A stretch of 64,000 nt of DNA from an uncultured Prevotella sp. (GTDB lineage Bacteria; Bacteroidota; Bacteroidia; Bacteroidales; Bacteroidaceae), in the NCBI GenBank assembly GCA_900315635.1, contig OMZV01000005.1, positions 62,001 through 126,000 on the forward strand. Reading direction: 5' to 3'. The notes beneath the pieces are model-generated. The model was not told where the DNA came from and ran no database searches. It was given only the letters and a program-made list of their open reading frames with translations. Positions 1 to 6,244 of this stretch are shown here, in pieces. Position 1 is the first letter of the stretch; every line of letters starts with the position of its first letter. The position numbers and the translations under genes were made by a program.

Positions 1-300
1 ATAGAGGATCATGCATGGGCAATGCCATTGGTTGTAATCGGCGTCTTTATCAGCAGTTGGCTATTAGTCAGTGAACTTCCAATGTTTGCATTAAAGTTCA
101 AACATTGGGGTTGGCAAGGCAACCGTCTGCGCTACTCATTCATAGCCTTTGCTGCCGTGATATTCATTATTGCAATCATTGCTCATGGATGGACAGGATT
201 CCTTGAGGCATGGGCTCCGATAATTGCAATATATCTTATAATTTGCGCAATACTTTATCTAGTTTCCCCACCAAGCCTTCCCCAAGGGGGAGAGGCTTGA
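1..300 (+). CDS. pssA: CDP-diacylglycerol-serine O-phosphatidyltransferase, C-terminal part (partial)
   Basis: The reading frame is open from the first base, so the gene starts outside the window and only about the last 99 residues are seen. They contain two hydrophobic segments separated by the polar stretch LPMFALKFKHWGWQGNRLRY, which resembles the C-terminal half of Bacteroidetes phosphatidylserine synthases (CDP-alcohol phosphatidyltransferase family, inner membrane, phosphatidylethanolamine pathway). The catalytic CDP-alcohol motif would lie upstream and cannot be checked, so the call rests on the tail alone. The last residues, SPPSLPQGGEA, are encoded by a REP-like palindrome (264-307) that also supplies the stop codon. 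They are probably not ancestral to the enzyme. Confidence 0.6.
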   Translation: MEDHAWAMPLVVIGVFISSWLLVSELPMFALKFKHWGWQGNRLRYSFIAFAAVIFIIAIIAHGWTGFLEAWAPIIAIYLIICAILYLVSPPSLPQGGEA

Positions 301-307
301 TGAAGAA
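264..307 (+). repeat. REP-like palindrome copy 1, forms the end of the pssA-like gene
   Basis: The sequence runs CCCCACCAAGCCTTCCCC, AA, GGGGGAGAGGCTTGATG. The inner palindrome is CTTCCCC/GGGGGAG and the outer arms are AAGCCT/AGGCTT. Related copies lie at 1061-1088, 6091-6128, 19949-19978 and 60028-60063. Here the repeat is read in frame as S-P-P-S-L-P-Q-G-G-E-A and contains the stop codon. Confidence 0.75.
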
Positions 308-314
308 TAATTAG

Positions 315-1025
315 TTAGTTGTGAACTAACGTTCCAATCTCTTCACCATCAATAACTTTCTTCAGGTTGCCTACTATGTCCATATTGAATACATAGATAG
401 GCAGGTTGTTGTCTTGACACATGCAAATGGCAGTCAAGTCCATAACCTTTAGTCCACGTTCCAGTACTTCCTTATAAGTTATATCAGTAAACTTCTTAGC
501 CGAAGGATCCTTTTCCGGGTCAGCAGTGTAAACGCCATCAACGCGTGTTCCTTTAAGCATTACGTCAGCCTCTATTTCTATGCCACGAAGACTTGAACCC
601 GTGTCAGTCGTGAAATACGGGTTTCCTGTTCCGGCAGAGAAGATACAGATATAGCCATTCTCCAAAGCCTCAACAGCCTTCCACTTATTGTAGAACTCAC
701 CAATCGGTTCCATGCGAATAGCAGTCATCACCTTTGTCTTAACGCCGATAGCACCAAGTGCAGAGCTCAGTGCCAGCGAATTGATGACTGTTGCGCACAT
801 ACCCATCTGGTCGCCTTTGACTCTGTCGAAACCCTTTTGGCTTCCACTGAGTCCACGGAAGATGTTGCCACCTCCAATTACTATACCTATCTCCACTCCC
901 ATATCGTGGATTTCCTTAATCTGCCGAGCATAATCGCTCAACCGCTCCGGGTCTATGCCGAAGCCTTGCTTGCCCATCAGGCTCTCACCCGAGAGCTTCA
1001 GTAGAATTCGTTTGAATCGTGCCAT
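315..1025 (-). CDS. pyrH: UMP kinase
   Basis: Phosphorylates UMP to UDP with ATP in the cytoplasm, in pyrimidine nucleotide synthesis. The 236-residue product has the normal bacterial UMP kinase length and the amino-acid-kinase fold signature: the N-terminal KRILLKLSGESL strand and loop, the IVIGGGNIFRG nucleotide-binding segment near residues 48-58, the DQMGMCATVINSLAL segment near 73, and a C-terminal MDLTAICMCQDNNLPI block. The start ATG gives the expected MARFKRILLK opening. It stands alone between convergent pssA and the birA gene 28 bp upstream; the frr neighbour common in other bacteria is absent. Confidence 0.96.
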   Translation of the reverse strand: MARFKRILLKLSGESLMGKQGFGIDPERLSDYARQIKEIHDMGVEIGIVIGGGNIFRGLSGSQKGFDRVKGDQMGMCATVINSLALSSALGAIGVKTKVMTAIRMEPIGEFYNKWKAVEALENGYICIFSAGTGNPYFTTDTGSSLRGIEIEADVMLKGTRVDGVYTADPEKDPSAKKFTDITYKEVLERGLKVMDLTAICMCQDNNLPIYVFNMDIVGNLKKVIDGEEIGTLVHN

Positions 1026-1053
1026 TATGAAAAAAAAATAAAAGTTTGCCTGA

Positions 1054-1881
1054 TCAAATATCCTCTCCTTTGGGGATGCTTGGTAAGGAAGCCACCTCTT
1101 TGAATGCGTAGGACCTTATGCATCCTTCTCTATCCCTTAATATCAAATTACCACTATCCTCAACCTCTACAATGGCTGCCTCAAACTCACCGTCTTTGTC
1201 CTTATATCGATGGAATCCATGAGCACGGTAGATGCCTGAGTGATAAAGCTCCGATATGGCGGCATACTCGCCATTCTCTATAGCAGCATAATATTTCTTG
1301 AAAGAATCAATTATCTTATTAAGCAGTTCCTTAAGATCGACATCATGGCCAAGAATCTGTTTCATTGACACAGGGTTAGGCGCGTCACTGACGAACTTCT
1401 CCTGGTTGACATCAACACCTGTTCCGTAGACACAATCCTTAACATGACCACCACCGAGGCGAGTCTCTATCAGCGTACCGCTAATTTTCTTGTCCTTCCA
1501 GTAAATGTCATTCGGCCACTTCATCTTCACATCATCAGCTCCAAGGTACTGCCCAAGCACATCCCAAAGAGCCAGTGCACCTGCCTCCGACAGGAGAAAC
1601 TGCCTCATAACAGGTACCATAGTTGGATGAACAAGAACAGAGAAAGTCAGGTTCTTGCCTGGCTCGCTTTCCCAATGATTACTCCCCTGTCCTCTTCCGG
1701 CAGTCTGCTCGTCGGCATAGACGACCGTCATCGTCTCACCTTCCCGAGGCTTGTAAGCCATAAGATAGTTATTTGTGCTGTCAACGGAAGACAAGTGGAT
1801 AATAGGGAGCCTCTCCGAGTTCCCCCGAAATGGGAGGATGTTAGATACCTTATTAAATATTGAGTTTGATTTTAATTTCAT
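1054..1881 (-). CDS. birA: Biotin-[acetyl-CoA-carboxylase] ligase, class I
   Basis: Attaches biotin to biotin carboxyl carrier protein via biotinyl-AMP. The 275-residue protein has the ligase core: DSTNNYLM near residue 34, the biotin/ATP loop TAGRGQGSNHW near 60, and KMKWPNDIYWKDKKISGTLIE near 118. There is no helix-turn-helix in the roughly 30 residues before the core, so this is a monofunctional enzyme rather than a biotin repressor. The last residues, LPSIPKGEDI, come from a REP-like repeat (1061-1088), as in two other genes here. Downstream pyrH is 28 bp away on the same strand. Confidence 0.93.
   Translation of the reverse strand: MKLKSNSIFNKVSNILPFRGNSERLPIIHLSSVDSTNNYLMAYKPREGETMTVVYADEQTAGRGQGSNHWESEPGKNLTFSVLVHPTMVPVMRQFLLSEAGALALWDVLGQYLGADDVKMKWPNDIYWKDKKISGTLIETRLGGGHVKDCVYGTGVDVNQEKFVSDAPNPVSMKQILGHDVDLKELLNKIIDSFKKYYAAIENGEYAAISELYHSGIYRAHGFHRYKDKDGEFEAAIVEVEDSGNLILRDREGCIRSYAFKEVASLPSIPKGEDI
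1061..1088 (-). repeat. REP-like palindrome copy 2, forms the end of birA
   Basis: Read on the minus strand this is a CCTTACCAAGCATCCCC - AAAGGAGAGGA palindrome related to the copies at 264 and 19949, in the same orientation relative to the gene. It encodes the terminal S-L-P-S-I-P-K-G-E-D-I of BirA and leads straight into the stop codon. Confidence 0.7.
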
Positions 1882-1914
1882 TCTTTATGTCAGCTTTCTT
1901 ATTTTATACATTGC

Positions 1915-2280
1915 TTATACAAACGGTAAAAACGCATCTTCTACATGTCTTACCTCATAGTTCTCAGGCGTTCCGACAATAGTTATTATGTCAAACCGAA
2001 TATCAGCGTCAATCCGATGAGACTTGATAAACGCATTGGCAGCTATCGACAACGACCTTACTTTCTGTGGTGTCACAGCCAGGTCAGCATCGGCATAGAC
2101 TTCATTCTGACGGGTTTTCACTTCTACTATGACGCATAGACCATCATCATCAGTAACGACTATATCGAGGTCACGATGCTTGTAGTGCCAGTCCCGGCAA
2201 ATTACCCGAAAGCCTTTCTGCTCCAAGTATTTTGCTGCGACATCCTCGCCCCATCTTCCTAAGTCGTTATGCCAAGCCAT
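1915..2280 (-). CDS. YraN family protein (UPF0102), endonuclease-like
   Basis: A 121-residue protein of the usual UPF0102 length. It has the family opening LGRWGEDVAAKYLEQKGFRV and the nuclease-like core DLDIV...CVIVEVKTRQN (about residues 37-58), matching the PD-(D/E)xK fold: a first acidic residue in DLDIV and the E-x-K of VEVKTR. Family function is not firmly established; a Holliday-junction-resolvase-like role is often suggested from fold. It lies 33 bp upstream of birA on the same strand and could be co-transcribed with birA and pyrH. Its start is divergent from tadA, with 110 bp between them. Confidence 0.88.
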   Translation of the reverse strand: MAWHNDLGRWGEDVAAKYLEQKGFRVICRDWHYKHRDLDIVVTDDDGLCVIVEVKTRQNEVYADADLAVTPQKVRSLSIAANAFIKSHRIDADIRFDIITIVGTPENYEVRHVEDAFLPFV

Positions 2281-2365
2281 GGTAGATAATGTATAATGTA
2301 TAAATTATAACGTATAAATGATGCACAAAGATACAAAAAAAGAAGTCAATTCCAAATAAAATCGC

Positions 2366-2373
2366 TACTTTTG
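2366..2373 (+). promoter_or_regulatory. Bacteroidetes -7 promoter element for tadA
   Basis: TACTTTTG fits TAnnTTTG and lies 17 bp before the tadA ATG. No clear TTTG is present 19-21 bp upstream, so only the -7 half is supported. Confidence 0.55.
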
Positions 2374-2390
2374 TACAGAAATAAAGAATC

Positions 2391-2843
2391 ATGAGCACAG
2401 AGGAACAGAATAACAAAGATGAGTTTTTCATGCGGCGGGCACTGCAGGAAGCAGAGGCAGCATACGAAGAGGGAGAGATTCCAATAGGAGCCGTAGTAGT
2501 TTGCCGGGGCAGAATAATAGCCCGCGCTCACAACATGACAGAGACACTCAACGATGTCACAGCACATGCCGAGATGCAAGCAATAACGATGGCTGCCAAC
2601 CAACTGGGCGGCAAATACCTCACCGACTGCACACTCTATGTCACTGTAGAGCCTTGCCCTATGTGTGCCGGAGCACTTGGCTGGTCGCAGATCTCACGTG
2701 TCGTTTACGGAGCTCCCGACATCAAGCGCGGTTACCACACCTTTGCCCCTCTGGTACTCCATCCAAAGACAAAGGTCACGGCAGGCGTCCTTGCTGACGA
2801 TTGCCGTGACCTAATGCAAAAATTCTTCAAGGAAAGGAGATAA
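2391..2843 (+). CDS. tadA: tRNA-specific adenosine deaminase
   Basis: Cytidine/deoxycytidylate-deaminase-fold zinc enzyme expected to convert A34 to inosine in the tRNA-Arg(ACG) wobble position. The 150-residue protein carries the zinc ligand/proton shuttle motif HAEMQAI (near residue 63) and PCPMCAGAL (near residue 92), plus FFMRRALQEAEAAYEEGEIP at the N-terminus, as in TadA. A broader nucleoside deaminase role cannot be excluded. It is a single-gene unit with its own promoter element and is convergent with the metalloprotease gene, 24 bp away. Confidence 0.92.
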   Translation: MSTEEQNNKDEFFMRRALQEAEAAYEEGEIPIGAVVVCRGRIIARAHNMTETLNDVTAHAEMQAITMAANQLGGKYLTDCTLYVTVEPCPMCAGALGWSQISRVVYGAPDIKRGYHTFAPLVLHPKTKVTAGVLADDCRDLMQKFFKERR

Positions 2844-2867
2844 AGGAATGGAGCACCCCGTCCCTCC

Positions 2868-5093
2868 TTATTTCACTACAACCTTCTTTCCATTTTGTAT
2901 GTAAATACCCTTCTGCAGACCGGTGAGTGAAGTACCGACAAACTGACCATTAAGGTTGAATACCCGATTGTCGGCATTCTCCTTACTAACAGCCTTCGCA
3001 GAATTTATGCCATCGACGATGCCGGTAGCAAGACGGTAAATCTGGATATTAGCCGGATCATCGGTATAGCTTGTGAAGTAAGTCTCAGGCGAAGCATAAC
3101 CCAAATAACGGTTATTCCTACCTACAAAGTGAACACTGGCACTGCCATTGGCAAAACTGATTTCCGACAAAGCATTGGTAGTATTTCTAGCCAATGAGAT
3201 ACCACTTGCCGATGCACTCAGATAAGTATTGCCGGAGCGGAAGCCCCATCTGTCATTGGCAGTTGAATGCTGGACTCTGAAGATAAGCACATCGTTATTG
3301 CCATTGGCAATGTTACCATTAATTACCACATTAGCAGCCGAGCGGTGCGATCCCTGAGATGATGTCGACAAAGCGACTTTCTGCTCATCATTAACGAAGA
3401 TAACACTGTCGCCCGTGCTCAACTGTGAAATATCAGTAACCTTCTCAAAAGTCTTTCCATTCGACTCTATTACCTCAGGGTCAAGATTCTGATTCTTAAA
3501 GCTGAATGTTACCGTTCCGTCGTTATGCTTTATAATCTTATAAATTGGGAAGTCCCTGGATGTTGTACCATTATACATAATGACCGAATCGGAATAGTTC
3601 ACTCCATTACCAAACAACTGGTTGGAATTTCCGTATGAATCAAGCGACTGGGTAGCACCAAGATTACTGCCGTCAGCTGTTACAACCATCATGCGTTTCC
3701 GTGACTGAGTATTATTCAGGTTGTTGCTCTGCCATGCATTGCTGTTATAAGCCACACGTGTCATCAGGACACCTGAGCCCAACTGTGATGAGTACCATGT
3801 GTCAGGCTGGCGGTTCTCCAGAATGAAGTACTCACTGCTGTTCGACGGATTGCGGAACATAACGGCATAAGCAGCATCCCTATCCTTAGGATTCTCCAGA
3901 GTAACAGACTGCTCATCTGTCAATTCCTTAACGTCAAGCCAGCCCATGAAACTGCGCTCATAAGCAGTATATCCGACAGGAGCATAGCTATTGCCGGTAT
4001 ACTCACCACCGTCCATTACGGACCAGTAGCCCAATGGTGAATCACCATCATAGCTATAGTCGGTGATATAGAAGTCAGGCAGACCTAGGGCATGGCTGAA
4101 CTCATGGCAGAACACGCCGATGCCCATAATCATGTCATCGGTATACATCTCATTGCCAACAAAGTAAGAGCCAAACTGATAGCCGCTAATATATCCATAC
4201 CAACTGCCGAGATCCATCTCGTGAGGCCAGATAGTATTCTCATCGCCACCTGTTGCCTCACCCAGACCGGCATACATAATAGTTACATTAGGTATAGTTC
4301 CGTTTACACGATACTGGTTGAAGTCAACTCCCTGAGCAACAGCTGCAGCAATAGCATCCTGAACAAACTGGAGGGCACGTGTGTCATGACCGCGACTACT
4401 GTTTCCGCCATAATAAGAGTACGGGTGATCCAGTGTCACCTTAGCCACGACATCGAATGTCGGAACGAAATGTCCATAGCTTGAAGCAATGAAATAGTCT
4501 TTTACAGAGCCTACCTCATAGCTGTTATCCTCATTATACCCCGGCTCATTAAAGTAGCGCGAGATCTTTGCAGTGTCATGGTCTGCCTGGAAATCCTTGT
4601 CCTGGAAGGCAACCATAATAACCGGCACAGTCAGATGACCGTTACTTGGCACAGCGCCACCGGAGTTAGTACCGAATCTTCCAAGTCCGTCTGCAGTCAA
4701 AGCCCTGCCCGCCTTTTTCACTACTGTGCCGAGCACTCTTGTATCATTCTCCAAGAGTGGCAACAGAGCCTTGTCACTCGGTTTCAGAGTCAGTGTAGAC
4801 ACGAAAGCCTGCTCACCAGCTGTTCGTTCGTCCATGTTATGAACAGCCATAGCTGTAGCTACGAGCTTGCCGTTGCCATCCATCTCTGCATAGCACAGCC
4901 GTCCGTTGGCATCACGGACTACCACTTTGTTATCCTCGGTAGTGTAGAAAGCCAAATGACCGTCTCCATTCTTATATAGCATTACCGTTGTTCCGTCATT
5001 CTGTTTCACCGGGAACAGCTTATGCATTGGTCTCACTGCACCTGCCGTCAGTGTAACCGCCAGCAACAATGCTGACAAAAATATTTTTCTCAT
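2868..5093 (-). CDS. Secreted M6-family metalloprotease
   Basis: The 741-residue protein has a signal peptide (MRKIFLSALLLAVTLTAGA) and the zinc motif HEFSHALGLPD at residues 330-340, where H330, E331 and H334 are ligands and catalytic base. This extended HExxHxxGxxD motif, and the PVIMVAFQDKDF segment near 157-168, match the M6 (immune inhibitor A-like) family. The N-terminal hundred residues look like a propeptide. The C-terminus has a BIG/fascin-like beta region and ends in a short NLNGQ...KGIYIQNGKKVVVK tail shared with two other secreted proteins here. Its promoter is at 5125-5155. It probably degrades extracellular protein and may supply the peptide-type import operon at 6-16 kb, but that link is only proximity. 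Confidence 0.87.
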   Translation of the reverse strand: MRKIFLSALLLAVTLTAGAVRPMHKLFPVKQNDGTTVMLYKNGDGHLAFYTTEDNKVVVRDANGRLCYAEMDGNGKLVATAMAVHNMDERTAGEQAFVSTLTLKPSDKALLPLLENDTRVLGTVVKKAGRALTADGLGRFGTNSGGAVPSNGHLTVPVIMVAFQDKDFQADHDTAKISRYFNEPGYNEDNSYEVGSVKDYFIASSYGHFVPTFDVVAKVTLDHPYSYYGGNSSRGHDTRALQFVQDAIAAAVAQGVDFNQYRVNGTIPNVTIMYAGLGEATGGDENTIWPHEMDLGSWYGYISGYQFGSYFVGNEMYTDDMIMGIGVFCHEFSHALGLPDFYITDYSYDGDSPLGYWSVMDGGEYTGNSYAPVGYTAYERSFMGWLDVKELTDEQSVTLENPKDRDAAYAVMFRNPSNSSEYFILENRQPDTWYSSQLGSGVLMTRVAYNSNAWQSNNLNNTQSRKRMMVVTADGSNLGATQSLDSYGNSNQLFGNGVNYSDSVIMYNGTTSRDFPIYKIIKHNDGTVTFSFKNQNLDPEVIESNGKTFEKVTDISQLSTGDSVIFVNDEQKVALSTSSQGSHRSAANVVINGNIANGNNDVLIFRVQHSTANDRWGFRSGNTYLSASASGISLARNTTNALSEISFANGSASVHFVGRNNRYLGYASPETYFTSYTDDPANIQIYRLATGIVDGINSAKAVSKENADNRVFNLNGQFVGTSLTGLQKGIYIQNGKKVVVK

Positions 5094-5124
5094 TGATTAT
5101 CTAATTAATTTGCAAATTACAGCG

Positions 5125-5155
5125 CAAAGTTAGTACAATTAACAGAAATATCAAA
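5125..5155 (-). promoter_or_regulatory. Promoter of the M6 protease gene
   Basis: Minus strand: TTTG (5155-5152), 19 bp, TAACTTTG (5132-5125). This is an exact match to the Bacteroidetes -33/-7 consensus, with a 31-bp leader to the ATG at 5093. Confidence 0.8.
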
Positions 5156-5281
5156 ATAAAGCGTGGAAAAACTTCTGTTCATAAGTTCATCTCTTTAATG
5201 CCATACAGAAAATTATTTTTCCGAAGGAAAACATCTGCGAGATCTGCAAAATCTGCGAGAAAGAAGTGCACGGAGAAATAA

Positions 5282-5755
5282 TCATCTGAGATTTTTGCCC
5301 TCAAACTTCTCAATAGCATCTACCCACTCAGGCCATATCTCTACCGACTTGTTTGTCTCAAGGTCAAAGGCAACAATGATGGAACGTCCGATGCACTTCA
5401 CCTCACCAGTCTGCGAGTCAACAAGCCGCTGGATAAACACGAAGCTCTTATGACCGATATGCGTCACAGCCGACTGCACCTCAATATGCGTATCACTGGT
5501 ATACACCTGCGCCAGGAAGTCGGCATCAATATGAGCAGTCACCGTTACATGCCGCTGGTCGTAGGGCACGCCCAGTCGCTCGAAGTAATCCATCTTTGCC
5601 GTATCATAATACTGGAAGTATATCGAGTTATTGATATGCCCGAACTGGTCGGCATCGAAGAATCGAAGTTGCAGTGGAAACTTATGGTGGAACACTACAT
5701 CATCATACATCTCAACACCCTTATTTTCTTTCTTATCCATTGTTAATGAGTCCAT
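5282..5755 (-). CDS. Acyl-CoA thioesterase, 4-hydroxybenzoyl-CoA/YbgC-like hot-dog fold
   Basis: The 157-residue product matches single hot-dog thioesterases: FPLQLRFFDADQFGHINNSIYFQYYDTAKMDYF is the family N-terminal block (about residues 28-60), with the active-site D-x-x-x-H-I-N-N arrangement in DQFGHINN. It hydrolyses an acyl-CoA or acyl-ACP in the cytoplasm; the substrate cannot be read from sequence. The start is uncertain, since in-frame ATGs at MDKKENKG and MYDDVVF would shorten the poorly conserved N-terminus. A TAATTTTG -7 element sits at 5772-5779. Confidence 0.85.
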   Translation of the reverse strand: MDSLTMDKKENKGVEMYDDVVFHHKFPLQLRFFDADQFGHINNSIYFQYYDTAKMDYFERLGVPYDQRHVTVTAHIDADFLAQVYTSDTHIEVQSAVTHIGHKSFVFIQRLVDSQTGEVKCIGRSIIVAFDLETNKSVEIWPEWVDAIEKFEGKNLR

Positions 5756-5771
5756 TATCCTGATTTTGCCA

Positions 5772-5779
5772 CAAAATTA
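5772..5779 (-). promoter_or_regulatory. -7 element for the thioesterase gene
   Basis: TAATTTTG on the minus strand, 16 bp before the annotated ATG at 5755. No good -33 partner was seen. Confidence 0.5.
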
Positions 5780-5788
5780 CAAAAAAAC

Positions 5789-5819
5789 TTGCAGAATATG
5801 AAAGAAAAGCATAACTTTG
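5789..5819 (+). promoter_or_regulatory. Orphan plus-strand promoter-like site facing array 1
   Basis: TTG (5789-5791), 20 bp, TAACTTTG (5812-5819) matches the Bacteroidetes promoter consensus, but the only downstream ORF on this strand is a five-codon one. It points into the hairpin-forming array at 5875-5957, so a short non-coding transcript is possible. A chance match is also possible. Confidence 0.4.
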
Positions 5820-5874
5820 CAAGAAACAAGAAAGATATTAGGAATGGAAACTCAACCGTAAATCACTCAAATTC

Positions 5875-5957
5875 TAATCGGGTATCTTTTACATTCTAAT
5901 TGGGCATCTTTTAGCTCCTAATTGGGTATCTTTTACAATCTAAAAGATACCCAATTA
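5875..5957. repeat. 83-bp four-unit array, copy 1
   Basis: Four 17-bp units at 5875, 5897, 5919 and 5941, separated by 5-bp spacers (22-bp period). The first three read TAATYGGGYATCTTTTA and the fourth is the inverted form TAAAAGATACCCAATTA. Units 3 and 4 are perfect reverse complements around a CAATC loop (17-bp stem). The same layout recurs at 22856, 40064 and 54445. Confidence 0.95.
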
Positions 5958-6001
5958 GAAACCATTTGATTATCAGCACATTATTAAAGCAATAAGCTGC
6001 A

Positions 6002-6041
6002 TGTAGGGGAGACCATGCGCTCCGCTTAGGTCTCCTCTACA
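6002..6041. repeat. Inverted repeat TGTAGGGGAGACC / GGTCTCCTCTACA
   Basis: Two 13-bp arms with one G-T-type mismatch and a 14-bp loop. The GGGGAGACCATGC core recurs in the hairpin at 8131-8161, after the next gene in the operon direction. Confidence 0.7.
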
Positions 6042-6090
6042 CTGCTACATAGCAAAAAGGGAGGGGAATACTCAAAATTTAATTATGTAA

Positions 6091-6128
6091 TCAAACTTCC
6101 TCCCCTTGGGGGAGGCTTGGTGGGGAAT
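6091..6128 (-). repeat. REP-like palindrome copy 3 (intergenic)
   Basis: CTTCCTCCCCTTGGGGGAGG followed by CTTGGTGGGGAAT; the minus strand reads as copies 1, 2 and 4 do. A partial duplicate, GCTTGGTGGGGAA, follows at 6147-6158. It lies beyond the terminator of the 6245 gene, so unlike the other copies it does not alter a protein. Confidence 0.8.
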
Positions 6129-6162
6129 AACCTTAGCAGGAATTCGCTTGGTGGGGAAAAAG

Positions 6163-6197
6163 AAAAAAGGCCGCGACCCTCGACGGGTGGCGGCCTT
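6163..6197 (-). terminator. Intrinsic terminator of the 6.2-16.1 kb SusC/SusD operon
   Basis: Minus strand: AAGGCCGC (6197-6190), an inner ACCC/GGGT stem, GCGGCCTT (6174-6167), then a T-run. It lies 48 bp after the stop of the last gene. Confidence 0.88.
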
Positions 6198-6244
6198 CAT
6201 TAGTTTTAAATAAATAAAACTTGAGTGTATCTAAAGTAATTTAA

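Larger units (their letters stand above)
5756..6244. other. 489-bp gene-free region with several dispersed repeats
   Basis: Between the thioesterase start and the end of the 6245 gene, the region holds two promoter-like sites (5772 minus, 5789 plus), the first 83-bp four-unit array (5875-5957), a 13-bp inverted repeat (6002-6041), REP-like copies (6091-6128, partial 6147-6158) and a terminator (6163-6197). No convincing ORF was found. Confidence 0.8.

Noticed and set aside
1843..1856. GATACC-containing sequence (AGATACCTTATTA) resembling an array unit
   Set aside because: It is inside the birA coding region, a single half-match without period, and explained by codons.
5875..5957. CRISPR array interpretation of the 83-bp elements
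   Set aside because: The units are 17 bp with 5-bp, partly conserved spacers, only four per array, one inverted, and no cas genes are present.
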